Below, one piece after another: positions 25,339-34,183 of a stretch of 35,934 bases of DNA. Numbering within the stretch: position 1 is the first letter of the stretch; the number at the start of each line of letters is the position of its first letter. This DNA is from Acidobacteriota bacterium. GTDB taxonomy: Bacteria > Acidobacteriota > UBA890 > WLXD01. The DNA lies in NCBI GenBank assembly GCA_029263295.1, contig JAJCXT010000062.1:1-35934 (forward strand). The letters run 5' to 3'. Under the pieces are notes generated by a model. It ran no database searches. It was not told the origin of the DNA and saw nothing but the letters and a program-made list of their open reading frames with translations. A program made the translations under genes and the position numbers.

Positions 25339-25746
25339 CTAGCTGAAGTCGGCAGAGAAGGACAGCAGCGAACGTCTATCGCGCTGGCGATTCCACAGCC
25401 ACATGACGCCGATGCTGCCCCAAATACCCAGCAATAACAGGCTGCCGACGACCTTGCCTTCGAGGCGGGCAATCGTCCGTCCTAGCTCGACCGACGCTCT
25501 CCACGAGTCCATGTCCAGAGAGGCAACCCTGAAGGTGCCCGGAGCCATGCGCTCAATCGTGGCCAGTTGCTCCTCGGTGTAGGGAGGCTCCGGTACGGCG
25601 GTGTCGTCGTACACGTAGGCGCCGACCATTCCGCCGGCCAGGCCCGCACCCCACAGAGTCGCCCAGAGCAAGGCGAGCAGCAGCACAGCTCTCCCCCAGG
25701 GAAAGGTGGCCCGCTCGACCTCAGCAGCGTCGGGTTCATCAGGCAT
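25339..25746 (-). CDS. Small membrane protein with two spans, unknown function
   Basis: The 135-residue product has an acidic start (MPDEPDAAEVE) and a first membrane span at about 17-45 (LLLALLWATLWGAGLAGG). A periplasmic loop of about 60 residues follows (EEQLATIERMAPGTFRVASL), then a second span at about 109-128 (VGSLLLLGIWGSIGVMWLW) and a basic end (RQRDRRS). I do not recognise the family. GGAGG lies 10 bases before the ATG at 25746; an in-frame TTG 21 bases upstream is a less likely start. It lies upstream of rnd on the same strand with a 78 bp gap and could be cotranscribed with it. Confidence 0.7.
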   Translation of the reverse strand: MPDEPDAAEVERATFPWGRAVLLLALLWATLWGAGLAGGMVGAYVYDDTAVPEPPYTEEQLATIERMAPGTFRVASLDMDSWRASVELGRTIARLEGKVVGSLLLLGIWGSIGVMWLWNRQRDRRSLLSFSADFS

Positions 25747-25774
25747 TTCGGTACGACCTCCGCACAACCACTCT

Positions 25775-25834
25775 CCAGGGCCTCTTCTGTCCCTGGATGT
25801 CTTTAACTAGGACTTGCTGCTTAATCATGTCCTA
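25775..25834. repeat. Two short inverted repeats in a divergent promoter region
   Basis: CCAGGG-N10-CCCTGG (25775-25796) and TAGGAC-N15-GTCCTA (25808-25834) lie next to each other in the AT-richer part of the 198 bp between the small membrane protein gene and the deacylase gene. Their position suits operators for the membrane-protein promoter, but no regulator gene is adjacent. Confidence 0.4.
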
Positions 25835-25944
25835 CCCTGACTATCGACGACAAGGGATTTCGTGCGAAATTGACATAAAGATGGCCGACTCGAGGTCGGC
25901 AGACGGGGACGGCGCGACCGATTGGGCAGGTGTAGACTCGCTGG

Positions 25945-27117
25945 ATGCCATCGACCGCGACCACCGCCCCGACGCCCGGCCTCACCATCACGGACCGTCG
26001 CCTGGGGACCTATGACCGCGGCATCGCAGGGCCGACCATCGTCGTCGTCGCCGCGCTGCACGGCAACGAGCCTTCGGGCGTCGTGGCCTTTCGCAGAGTT
26101 ATCGAGCGGCTGCAGGAACGCGACACGCCCTTCCGTGGTCGCCTCGTAGGACTCGCGGGAAACCTGCCGGCCATCGCACGGGGCGAACGTTTCATCGACG
26201 AAGATCTCAACCGTATCTGGCAGCCAAGGCGGATCGAGCGCTACGCGGATACGCCTCGGGATAAGCGCTCGGTCGAAGCCACGCAACAGGCGGAGCTGCT
26301 CGACCAACTTGACAGTGAACTCGAGCGGGCCGATGGCCTGGTGCACTTCCTCGATCTGCACACGAGTTCGGCCGAGGGCAAGCCCTTCGTCTGTATCGGC
26401 GACACACTGCGCAACCGGGACTTCGCGACTCGTTTCCCGGTCCCCGTGATCCTCGGGCTCGAAGAGCAGGTGGACGGCGCCCTCCTCGAATACATCAACA
26501 ACCAGGGCCACGTGACCGTCGGCGTCGAAGCGGGTCAGCACGACGACCCGTCCTCCATCGACTTCCACGAAGCGTTCCTGTCGCTGGCGCTGGTCAGCGC
26601 GGGCTGCGTGGAGACCGCCGAGCTGCCACGCTACGAGGAGATGCGCGCGCGGCTTCGCGCGGCCGGTGCGGCACTCCCGCGTGTCCTCGAGGTCCGCTAC
26701 CGGCATCCAGTTGCCGCGGCCGATCGTTTTCGTATGCGGCCCGGGTACGAGAACTTCCACCGGATACGGGCGGGCGAGGCGCTGGCAGATGACGAGCGCG
26801 GCGACGTACACGCACCCGAGACGGGCCGGATCCTCCTGCCCTTGTATCAGGGACTGGGCGACGATGGCTACTTCCTGGTACGCGAGTTCGCGCGCTCCTG
26901 GCTCGCCGTCTCCGCCCTGCTACGCCACCTGCGGTTCGGACGCCTGGCACCGTGGCTTCCGGGCGTGCACGTCCACGAAGATGACGCCAACACACTCGTG
27001 GTGGATCGCCGGGTTGCACGCTGGTTCGCGGTCCAGGTGTTCCATCTACTCGGCTACCGGAAGAAGCGCGATGGCGGTGACCACCTGCTGTTCTCGCGTC
27101 GTGTAGAGCCGGCCTAG
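25945..27117 (+). CDS. AstE/AspA-like zinc deacylase (succinylglutamate desuccinylase/aspartoacylase family)
   Basis: The family hydrolyses N-acyl amino acids such as N-succinylglutamate or N-acetylaspartate through a carboxypeptidase-like zinc site. The 390-residue product has the zinc ligands in ALHGNEPSG (His39, Glu42) and FLDLHTSS (His139). The substrate-arginine region is DEDLNRIW (Arg90), and the general-base segment is GVEAGQHDD. A beta-rich C-terminal domain follows (RHPVAAADRFRMRPGYENF). No other arginine-degradation (ast) genes are nearby, so AstE function should not be assumed. No ribosome site precedes the ATG; a -10-like TAGACT lies 6 bases upstream, so the message may be leaderless. 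The tail is basic (GYRKKRDGG). Confidence 0.88.
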   Translation: MPSTATTAPTPGLTITDRRLGTYDRGIAGPTIVVVAALHGNEPSGVVAFRRVIERLQERDTPFRGRLVGLAGNLPAIARGERFIDEDLNRIWQPRRIERYADTPRDKRSVEATQQAELLDQLDSELERADGLVHFLDLHTSSAEGKPFVCIGDTLRNRDFATRFPVPVILGLEEQVDGALLEYINNQGHVTVGVEAGQHDDPSSIDFHEAFLSLALVSAGCVETAELPRYEEMRARLRAAGAALPRVLEVRYRHPVAAADRFRMRPGYENFHRIRAGEALADDERGDVHAPETGRILLPLYQGLGDDGYFLVREFARSWLAVSALLRHLRFGRLAPWLPGVHVHEDDANTLVVDRRVARWFAVQVFHLLGYRKKRDGGDHLLFSRRVEPA

Positions 27118-27218
27118 CAGCCCGTGGGAGAGCTTCGTGCGCGGCTACGGCTGTGGCGCCGGTGCGCGCTGGTAGCGTAGAGTCACCGCGCCAGCCACCA
27201 ACCACCGGAGCGTCGCCC

Positions 27219-28694
27219 GTGATCACCGATCGCAACCGCCGCCAGTTCCTCCGCGACGGCCTGCTCGGCCTCGCCGCCTGTGGTGTGAGACCAGGCCTGG
27301 CTCACGCCGCCGCCTCGTTCGCCGGGGCGCGACCAGTGCGCGTGCGCGGCCGCGTGCACAGCGACGGAACGGGGCTCGCCCGGGTGGCCATCACGGACGG
27401 ATTCGACGTCGTTACGACCGCCGCGGATGGCACGTTCGAGCTGATCACCACGTCGGCCGCGGACTTCGTCCACCTCAGTGTCCCTTCTGGCTACGCGATC
27501 CCGCGCAGCCCGATCGGCACTGCCGCCCACTACGCGCCGATCGTCGGTGACCGCGGCGATGAAATGGCAGTCGAATTCGACCTGGCGCGAATGCCTGGTA
27601 GCGGCGATCACCACAGCTTCATTCTGGCGGCTGATATCCAGACGAAGGTCGCCGAAGAGATGGCCTGGTTCCACGCCCAGACGGTTCCGGACGTCGTCGC
27701 AACGCGTGCCGGACTGGGCGAGCGCGACGTGTTCGGTATTGCCTGCGGCGACATCATGTACGACAACCTCGGCATGTATGGGGAGTACGAGCGCGGTGTC
27801 ACCGCCATGGGCATGCCGTTCTTTCAGGTGGTCGGCAACCATGATCTCGATCTCCCCTCGGGCACGGACAAGGCCTCGACCCGCACGTTCTGCAGTCGTT
27901 TCGGCCCGCGCAGCTACTCCTTCAATCGCGGCGAAGTGCACTACGTGGTGCTCGACGATGTGATGTGGCACGGCGCTGGCTACATCGGCTATCTCGACGA
28001 CCAGACGGCCACCTGGCTCGCCGCCGATCTCGCACTGGTCGCGCCCGGCCGCACGGTCATAGTCGCAGCCCACATACCGCCGCTCAGTGGCCTGATCGAA
28101 CGCGCTGCGTGGAGCGCGGAACCGAATTCGCTGTTGAACCGCGAGTTGTTGTACAGGCTGCTCGAGCCGTACGACGCCCACGTGCTAAGCGGCCACACAC
28201 ACGAGACCGAGCACCGTAAGGAACACGGCGTACAAGAGCACATCCACGGCACCGTATGCGGGGCATGGTGGACAGGCCCGATCTGCGCTGACGGCACGCC
28301 CAACGGCTACGCGGTGTACGACGTGGCCGGCAGCGAAGTTCGCTGGCGCTACAAGGGCACCGGCCTAGCTGCCGATGAACAGATGACGCTCTACCAGCGC
28401 GGCGCCGACCCGACGGCTCCCGACGAGATCGTGGCTAACGTCTGGAACTGGGACGAAGACTGGCGGGTAGCCTGGTACCTGGAGGGCGAGCCCATGGGAC
28501 CGATGGCCCGCCGGAGTGGCTACGACCCGCGTGCCGTCGAACTGCACACCGGCCCCACTCTGCCGACGCGGGCGACGTGGGTCGAGCCGTATCTCACCGG
28601 CCATCTCTTCTACGCCCCCGTGGCGCTGGACGCGGGACGAGTGACGGTGGAGGCGACGGACCGCTTCGGCACTGTCTTCACCTCGTCGCTGTAG
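27219..28694 (+). CDS. Tat-exported calcineurin-like phosphoesterase with N- and C-terminal beta domains
   Basis: The 491-residue product starts with a Tat signal (DRNRRQFLRDGLLGLAAC, about 4-21). It has a beta domain at about 38-120 (MetallophosN-like: RVRGRVHSDGTGL, ADGTFELITT), a metallophosphatase core at about 134-330, and a C-terminal beta domain. Metal-site motifs are AADIQ (Asp139, with Gln141 where His is usual), CGDIMYDN (Asp178), VGNHDLD (Asn207, His208), AAHIPP (His285) and SGHTHET (His326, His328). The substrate is unknown; relatives cleave phosphoesters outside the cytoplasm. The GTG at 27219 is chosen because GGAG lies 8 bases upstream and it places the Tat motif at the N-terminus. 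It lies 101 bp after the deacylase gene, likely in the same transcript. Confidence 0.9.
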   Translation: MITDRNRRQFLRDGLLGLAACGVRPGLAHAAASFAGARPVRVRGRVHSDGTGLARVAITDGFDVVTTAADGTFELITTSAADFVHLSVPSGYAIPRSPIGTAAHYAPIVGDRGDEMAVEFDLARMPGSGDHHSFILAADIQTKVAEEMAWFHAQTVPDVVATRAGLGERDVFGIACGDIMYDNLGMYGEYERGVTAMGMPFFQVVGNHDLDLPSGTDKASTRTFCSRFGPRSYSFNRGEVHYVVLDDVMWHGAGYIGYLDDQTATWLAADLALVAPGRTVIVAAHIPPLSGLIERAAWSAEPNSLLNRELLYRLLEPYDAHVLSGHTHETEHRKEHGVQEHIHGTVCGAWWTGPICADGTPNGYAVYDVAGSEVRWRYKGTGLAADEQMTLYQRGADPTAPDEIVANVWNWDEDWRVAWYLEGEPMGPMARRSGYDPRAVELHTGPTLPTRATWVEPYLTGHLFYAPVALDAGRVTVEATDRFGTVFTSSL

Positions 28695-28699
28695 CGGAT

Positions 28700-29725
28700 T
28701 CAGTCGACGTAGATGTCGGGCCACTGGTCGTTGCCGGCAAAGTACGTGAGACGTACCGCGTCTTGCCACGGTGTGCCCACGCGCCAGGCGTAGATGTCGT
28801 AGTCGGCGCGGTCGTGCTCATGCCCTTCCTCGCTGGCCGCCCAGACCATCCAGGCAGCATCCTGCGACAGCGTCGGGAAGTACTCATGACTGCGAACGCC
28901 CGGCAGGTCCATGAAGACTTCCGCGCTGGAACCATCGGCGCCGCCGCGCATCACTCGGGTGCCGCCGTTGCCACTGGCGTCCATCCACAGAAGTTCGTCG
29001 GTTCCCGGCACCCAGGTCGTCTGGCAGACGTGATGGTCGGTCAGACGACGGTACTCACTGGATTCCGGCGTCAACACGATCGCGCCGTGGTGGGCGATCG
29101 CGACGGCCAACTTGCTGCCGTCCACATGCAACTCGGGATCCCAAATCTCGCGCCCGTCGGTGAGACTCTCTGAGTCGAACAACAGCCGCTCCGCCTCTGT
29201 CTCCAGATCGAACTCGACGACCCGGCCACCGCGCGCGAAGACGATGGTGTCCCCAGCCGGCCCCCAGGTCGGATGGTAACCGCGACGCGCAATGCGGCGT
29301 TCAGCGCCGGTCGCCAGGTCGAGCAGCATCACGTCCCAAGCGTCCTTGTTACGGAACGACACCCAATCGCGGCGACTCCGCATGAACACGAGTTCAGTGC
29401 CATCCGGCGAGAAGCGAGCGCCAAAGTCGACCTTCGCGTCGTCCGTGACCTGTTTCAGGCGACCGGCGGGCAGCTCCAGCAGGTACAACTCGTGGTTCCC
29501 GGAGCGATTCGAACTCCACACAATGCGTCCCGTGAACTCACGCCCGAGTTCCTGCCAGCCCGCCGCTTCGGCGCTGCGGTCGAGCGCCAGGTCGTCAGAT
29601 TGCGGCGCCACCCACCCCGTTACCAGGCGAGTCGCGAGCCCCCTGCCGCCCGGCGAGACGAACCACGCCGATGCGGCCGCCACACCAGCGGCCACGGCGA
29701 TGCCTACGACTACGCCGTGTCGCAT
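28700..29725 (-). CDS. TolB-like PD40 beta-propeller protein, membrane-anchored or secreted
   Basis: The 341-residue product has an N-terminal hydrophobic segment (about 5-22) and then a six-bladed propeller of PD40/TolB type. Blades include RIVWSSNRSGNHELYLL, ARFSPDGTELVFMRS, GYHPTWGPAGDTIVFAR, DPELHVDGSKLAVAIA, CQTTWVPGTDELLWMD and YFPTLSQDAAWMVWAAS. There is no catalytic domain, so a binding or scaffold role is likely. The seventh strand region ends at NDQWPDIYVD. It lies 43 bp after the M16 peptidase on the same strand and may be cotranscribed with it. Its stop is 5 bp from the stop of the convergent phosphoesterase. Confidence 0.83.
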   Translation of the reverse strand: MRHGVVVGIAVAAGVAAASAWFVSPGGRGLATRLVTGWVAPQSDDLALDRSAEAAGWQELGREFTGRIVWSSNRSGNHELYLLELPAGRLKQVTDDAKVDFGARFSPDGTELVFMRSRRDWVSFRNKDAWDVMLLDLATGAERRIARRGYHPTWGPAGDTIVFARGGRVVEFDLETEAERLLFDSESLTDGREIWDPELHVDGSKLAVAIAHHGAIVLTPESSEYRRLTDHHVCQTTWVPGTDELLWMDASGNGGTRVMRGGADGSSAEVFMDLPGVRSHEYFPTLSQDAAWMVWAASEEGHEHDRADYDIYAWRVGTPWQDAVRLTYFAGNDQWPDIYVD

Positions 29726-29768
29726 CGTCGAGCTCTGCCGGACATGCGGCGCCCCTCGGCCAATCGGC

Positions 29769-32648
29769 CTATTCCGACTCCTCGGGCAGCAGTGAAACCT
29801 GCACGTAGTTGTCCATGTCGAAGTAGCGCAAGGCAGTCTGCCGCACGCCCGCGGGAGTGATGTCCGTCAACGAGTCCTCGTACTCGAGAATCTCGCGCGG
29901 GTCCTTGCCCCGATCGTAGGCGTCCACCAGTTGCCCCAGCCAGAAGCCGTTCTCCACCAGCGACAGTTCATACGACCGGCGGAAGCTCTCGGTCACGGCG
30001 TCGACCTCAGGCTGCTCCGGCGCGGCAGCTTTGAGTCGCTCGATCTCGGAGAATACCTCGCCGGCGAGCTCATCCACGCGATCGGGGTCCGAGCCGAAGG
30101 TGATGGCGACGGAATACTGGGAGTAAGGCCGGTCCACCACGGAGGCCGAGACCTGCACTCCGTACGTGCCACTCAGATCCTCGCGCAATACCCCGCGCAG
30201 GCGCGTCTGCAGCACCTCAGCCATCGCGGCCATCGACTCGTTCTCCGTGTCCACGTCCTCGGCAGGCCCCTCGCCGCTGAATACGATGGTGGTCAGGCTC
30301 TTGGGCTCGACGCCCCGGACAACCGTCTTCTTCACGACGCCGCGCGGCATGCGAATGCCCTCATCCACCCATTCCTCTTCGCGGCCGAAACCAGGCAGGC
30401 TGCCGAGGTACTTCTCCACCAGCGGACGGAGCACGTCGAGATCGACGTTGCCGACGATCACGAAGGTGAAATCGCTCACGTCGCCGAAACGATCGACGTA
30501 GAACAGATACGACTTCTCCAGGTCCATCTCGTCGAGCAGATCGGTCGAGAGCGGACGCCGGCGCGGGTGGTCCTGGCTCATGGTCCGCTGGATCGTCTCC
30601 TGGAAAGCCGCCTCGGGGCTCACGTCCCGATTCTCGAGGCTGACCGCCATGCGCTCGCGGATCATGTTGAACACGGTCTCGTCGGCGCGAGGCTCGGTGA
30701 CCGTAAGATAGGCTAGCTGGAACATCTGCTCGAGATCACGCGGCGCAGCCGCCCCGATGAGGCCCTCCTCCAGAGGGCCGATGATCGGCCTCACCTGGGC
30801 CACCTTGTCGGACAACAATGTTGTGATCTCCCGCTGGCTGAAGCCACCAAAGCCGCTCGACGCTACAACCTGTACCGCGCTCGAGGCGGCTACCCAGTCC
30901 TCGTCGGGAACCAGCGAGTATCCCCCTGGACTGATCGCGCGCAACAGCACCTGCTCCTGGCGGAACTCGGTTGGCTTGATGACCACGCGGACACCGTTGG
31001 AGAGCATCCACTCGGTTACGCCGATCTCTTCCACCGTCGTCTCTTCGACGATCCGGCCGGCCTCGGGTTCGACAGAAATCAGCGGACGATCGACGGTGGT
31101 GTCGATGTAGGGGCGCAGCCAATCCGTGTCGCCCAGATCCATCGCGGCCACAAGTTGCTCTTCGGTGGGCAGCTCCAACCCCGGCTTGTCCGGTGTCGTC
31201 ACGAGCACCACCCGATCATCGTCGAGCAGCCACTCCTGCCCTACCCGATTAACCTCGTCGAGTTCGATGCCGGGCATGAACCGCTGGTACAGCGCCCACT
31301 CGTAGTTGATTCCAGGTGTGGACTCACCCTCCAGGAACGCGCGCGAGAACTCCTGCGCGAACGATCCCGAGTCCTGCACCTCCTGATCGGAGTGGATGTT
31401 CTCGAAGATGCGCATCAGCTGGCTCTTCTCGCGGCCGAGCTCTGTCTCCGTAAACCCGTGGCGGGCAACGCGCTCGAGTTCCGCGAAGATGGCCCGCAGC
31501 CCCGCCGGGACCCCGCCGTCAGGGACTCCAGCACCCATCACGAACGCCTCGGAACTGGGCACGAAGATGGCCTGACTCGCGCCCGCGCCGAGAAACGGCG
31601 GATTGGGAGCCTGTGCCTGTTCCGCCAGGCGGCGGTTGAACATACGCGCGAAGAGCGCCTCGATCATGCTGCGGCGGTAGGAACCGTGATAGGCCTGACG
31701 GCGCAGCGGCTGGAACTGGTAGAACTCGACCGTGGACATCGTCGCTTCGGGATCCGTGACGATCGAGAAGCGCGTACCTTCGGACTCCGCGAGCTGCTCG
31801 TATTCGCGCGGACGAGCGTCCTCGGGCCCCGGTTCCAGACGGCCGAAGTGTTCGCGGATCTTCCCCTCGATAGCATCGGCATCGAAGTCGCCGACCGCGA
31901 TCACTCCCATCAGGTCGGGGCGGTACCACTCGCGGTAGTAGCGACGGACGGCCTCGTGATCGAACTCCCTCAACACGTCGATGTCGCCGATCGGCAGTCG
32001 CTCCGCATAGCGCGACCCCTCGAAGAGCACCGGCAACTGCTGGTCGCGCACGCGCGAACCGGCACCGAGCCCGAGTCGCCACTCCTCGATTACGATGCCG
32101 CGCTCCTTGTCGATTTCCTCGGCGTCGAACGAGACGTTATGCGCCCAGTCCTCGAGAATCTCGAAAGCGGTGTCCACGATCTCTTCGCGATCGGTCGGAA
32201 TGACGAGGAAGTAGTTGGTGTTGTCGAAGCCCGTCGAGGCGTTCACGTGGGCGCCGAACTGCATTCCGAACGACTCGAGGACCGTCACGAGTTCCTGGCC
32301 AGGGAAGTTCTTGGTGCCGTTGAAAGCCATGTGCTCGACGAAGTGCGCCAGACCGAGCTGATCCCGATCCTCCTGCATCGAGCCCGCACGAACTACGAGC
32401 CACAGCTCGGCGCGCTTGGCCGGGTACGTGTTTTCACGAATCCAGAAGCGCAGCCCGTTCTCGAGCTGGCCCACGCGAATGCGCGGATCCACCGGCATGT
32501 CGGCGTCCAGGCCGACATCAGCTGCGGCGCTCGGATCGGACGGACGCGTAAGCCGATCGATCGGCTGCGGGCCCTGGGCGAGGGCGAGATCAGAAGTGGC
32601 CAGGGCACCAGCCAGCGCGAGCAAGGCAAGAAGTCGGAATCGGTTCAC
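29769..32648 (-). CDS. Secreted M16 (pitrilysin/insulinase-like) zinc peptidase, PqqL type
   Basis: The 959-residue protein has a signal peptide (about 1-25, ending LALAQ) and four M16-type domains in two halves. The inverted zinc motif is HFVEH (His102, Glu105, His106) in GLAHFVEHMAFNGTKNFPG, with the third ligand in DKERGIVIEEW (Glu182). The second half lacks this motif and carries the usual substrate-closing region (YGVQVSASV). Such peptidases degrade peptides in the periplasm or outside the cell. A GTG at 32648 with AGGA 6 bases upstream gives the normal signal peptide; the frame stays open to 32699. It is followed by the TolB-like gene and diverges from padR across 187 bp. Confidence 0.93.
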   Translation of the reverse strand: MNRFRLLALLALAGALATSDLALAQGPQPIDRLTRPSDPSAAADVGLDADMPVDPRIRVGQLENGLRFWIRENTYPAKRAELWLVVRAGSMQEDRDQLGLAHFVEHMAFNGTKNFPGQELVTVLESFGMQFGAHVNASTGFDNTNYFLVIPTDREEIVDTAFEILEDWAHNVSFDAEEIDKERGIVIEEWRLGLGAGSRVRDQQLPVLFEGSRYAERLPIGDIDVLREFDHEAVRRYYREWYRPDLMGVIAVGDFDADAIEGKIREHFGRLEPGPEDARPREYEQLAESEGTRFSIVTDPEATMSTVEFYQFQPLRRQAYHGSYRRSMIEALFARMFNRRLAEQAQAPNPPFLGAGASQAIFVPSSEAFVMGAGVPDGGVPAGLRAIFAELERVARHGFTETELGREKSQLMRIFENIHSDQEVQDSGSFAQEFSRAFLEGESTPGINYEWALYQRFMPGIELDEVNRVGQEWLLDDDRVVLVTTPDKPGLELPTEEQLVAAMDLGDTDWLRPYIDTTVDRPLISVEPEAGRIVEETTVEEIGVTEWMLSNGVRVVIKPTEFRQEQVLLRAISPGGYSLVPDEDWVAASSAVQVVASSGFGGFSQREITTLLSDKVAQVRPIIGPLEEGLIGAAAPRDLEQMFQLAYLTVTEPRADETVFNMIRERMAVSLENRDVSPEAAFQETIQRTMSQDHPRRRPLSTDLLDEMDLEKSYLFYVDRFGDVSDFTFVIVGNVDLDVLRPLVEKYLGSLPGFGREEEWVDEGIRMPRGVVKKTVVRGVEPKSLTTIVFSGEGPAEDVDTENESMAAMAEVLQTRLRGVLREDLSGTYGVQVSASVVDRPYSQYSVAITFGSDPDRVDELAGEVFSEIERLKAAAPEQPEVDAVTESFRRSYELSLVENGFWLGQLVDAYDRGKDPREILEYEDSLTDITPAGVRQTALRYFDMDNYVQVSLLPEESE

Positions 32649-32783
32649 GGTCAGTCCTTTGGTCAAACAGGGAGCGCAGTCCGTTCCATGATCGAACACT
32701 GGCTCTCACGGGTCTAGTTCTTACTTCGCTGGCTGGGCAGGTCGCCCACGAATTTGAAACTCTTCCGTCCACTACCTCGTTAC

Positions 32784-32820
32784 ACATGGTACTATTTGCC
32801 ACCTAGTACTGGGCAATACC
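32784..32820 (+). promoter_or_regulatory. Operator/promoter of the first padR gene
   Basis: ACATGGTACT-N11-AGTACT-GGGCAATAC lies 16 bp before the GTG start. TGGTACTAT has the form of an extended -10 (TGn plus TACTAT) and lies in the left half-site, so a bound regulator would block RNA polymerase. The same layout recurs before the second padR gene, which supports it as an autoregulatory operator. Confidence 0.6.
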
Positions 32821-32835
32821 TAGGAGAGGCATTTC

Positions 32836-33186
32836 GTGAGTACCCAACGACAATCTGAGTGGCTGTCCCAAACGCGGCGCGGGCTGCTGGAGATAGCCGT
32901 TCTCGCACTCATCGAGCGCGAGAGCACCTATGGCTACGAGATCGTGACGCAGCTCAGCGCACGGCCCGCACTGGCCGCTGGCGAGGGCACCATCTACCCA
33001 CTGCTGCGCCGCCTCCGACGTGATGGCCACCTCGAGACTGCCTGGCGCGAGTCCGAAGCCGGTCCCCCGCGTCAGTACTACGCGCTATCCGCCGCCGGGC
33101 GCGCCCACCTCGAGACCCTGCGCCGCGAGTGGCAGTCGATCGTGGAATCCGTCAACGCCGCTTTGAACCCCGATGAATCATCATGA
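32836..33186 (+). CDS. PadR-family transcriptional regulator
   Basis: The 116-residue product is a compact PadR winged-helix repressor: LEIAVLALIERESTYGYEIV (residues 18-37), GEGTIYPLLRRLRRDGHLET (recognition helix and wing) and GPPRQYYALSAAGRAHLE, then a dimerisation helix. PadR proteins are dimeric, usually repress, and often respond to small molecules. The GTG at 32836 follows AGGAGAGG by 6 bases. Its TGA overlaps the ATG of the HAAS membrane protein as ATGA. This PadR-HAAS coupling is common in Acidobacteriota and Firmicutes and suggests control by a membrane partner. A second copy, about four-fifths identical by eye over 79 residues, starts at 35696. Confidence 0.93.
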   Translation: MSTQRQSEWLSQTRRGLLEIAVLALIERESTYGYEIVTQLSARPALAAGEGTIYPLLRRLRRDGHLETAWRESEAGPPRQYYALSAAGRAHLETLRREWQSIVESVNAALNPDESS

Positions 33187-33752
33187 CCAAACACGACAAT
33201 CCTGTAATCGGACGGTACCTCGATGAATTCGAGCAACAGATCCTGGCGGTCGACCCCGCCGAGCGAGCCGAAATGGTGCGCGAGATCGAGAACCACATTG
33301 CAGAGGCAACCCACGCCGACACGGAACTCTCGGTCGTCCTCGAAAAGCTCGGACCCGCCGCGCGGCTGGCGGATGCTTATCGAGCCGAACTGGCTCTGAA
33401 CAGCGCCAGCCCGAGGCGCTCCTGGGCGCGAACTCTAGGCTTCCTGGCCTTGTTGGCGACAACATCCCTGCCGTCCTTCTTCGTGGTCTCGATCCTCGGC
33501 ATTCTCGGACCCGGCTTCATGCTCATCGGCGTCGTCGCGATGGTCGCCGGACCGCTCAACCTTATCCTCCCGGGCGTCGTCGAGATCAGCGCGCCGTGGC
33601 CGTCGCCGCTGGCGGAACTGTCGGTCCTGTGGCTCGGGGTAGCCCTCGTCATCTTCGGCACGATCGTGTCTGGAGTTCTGTGGCTCTACGTCCGCTTCAT
33701 GCGCGGCGTGTTTCAGCGCGTGCTGAGCACCGTGCGGCCAGCGCACGCCTGA
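33183..33752 (+). CDS. HAAS-domain membrane protein coupled to PadR
   Basis: The 189-residue product begins with an amphipathic helical HAAS-like (DUF1700-related) domain (residues ~9-70: IGRYLDEFEQQILAVD, EMVREIENHIAEATH, LEKLGPAARLADAYRAEL). Three membrane spans follow (about 85-105, 108-130, 144-168) and a basic end (VRFMRGVFQRVL). Proteins of this type accompany PadR regulators and probably act as membrane-bound sensors or anti-regulators; this is family-level knowledge, not shown here. The start overlaps the padR stop by 4 bp. No further gene of the operon is visible before tRNA-Leu, 73 bp downstream. Confidence 0.85.
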   Translation: MTKHDNPVIGRYLDEFEQQILAVDPAERAEMVREIENHIAEATHADTELSVVLEKLGPAARLADAYRAELALNSASPRRSWARTLGFLALLATTSLPSFFVVSILGILGPGFMLIGVVAMVAGPLNLILPGVVEISAPWPSPLAELSVLWLGVALVIFGTIVSGVLWLYVRFMRGVFQRVLSTVRPAHA

Positions 33753-33825
33753 CTCCAAGGTTGCGCGAACAACTTCGCTCTCGGCTACATCCAATGGCCC
33801 TTGCCGCGCTATCCTGTCGCCTCTT

Positions 33826-33908
33826 GCCGGAGTGGTGAAATGGCAGACACGCGGGATTCAAAATCCCGTGGGCGCAAGCCCGTGTGGGTTCGAGTCCCAC
33901 CTCCGGTA
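33826..33908 (+). tRNA. tRNA-Leu (anticodon CAA)
   Basis: GCCGGAG (33826-33832) pairs with CTCCGGT (33901-33907), including a G-U first pair, with discriminator A. The anticodon arm is GGGAT-TCAAA-ATCCC with CAA, and there is a long variable arm (GTGGGCGCAAGCCCGT) as expected for a class II tRNA. The T arm is GTGGG-TTCGAGT-CCCAC. CCA is not encoded (CTT follows). Confidence 0.93.
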
Positions 33909-33948
33909 CTTTGCATCGCTCCTAGACGCTCCCGCGCGCGTAACCCGG

Positions 33949-34092
33949 ATGCCAACCTGCATCTACTGCAAGACCGAGACAAGCGCACGAGCCCGAAGCC
34001 CATATCTGGCCCGAGTCGGCGCTCGGCGACATCTCACCGATCCGGCACGAGCGGGGGCATGGATCGACGCCGGCCACGGTGGTGGAAACTGA
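33949..34092 (+). other. Short ORF beginning CxxC, possible gene remnant downstream of tRNA-Leu
   Basis: The 275 bp between tRNA-Leu and the MBL hydrolase gene hold no clear gene. A 47-codon frame starts MPTCIYCKTETS, which resembles the zinc-binding start of some HNH-type proteins. The rest (RARSPYLARVGARRHLTDP) shows no domain, and no ribosome site is present. It could be a decayed fragment or chance. Confidence 0.2.
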
Positions 34093-34183
34093 CATGGCCA
34101 AACTCCAAGCGTCTAGGTGTCCACCAGACTGAGGCAACTCCAGCCTCAGACTCGGCTGATCATCGGCGATGGGCGCCTCTCGA

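Noticed and set aside
25870-25875. Perfect TTGACA box upstream of the deacylase gene
   Set aside because: No -10 hexamer lies 16-18 bases downstream on the plus strand.
31155-32717. 520-codon plus-strand ORF opposite the M16 peptidase
   Set aside because: Antisense shadow of a clear peptidase; the composition mirrors the codon bias of the real strand.
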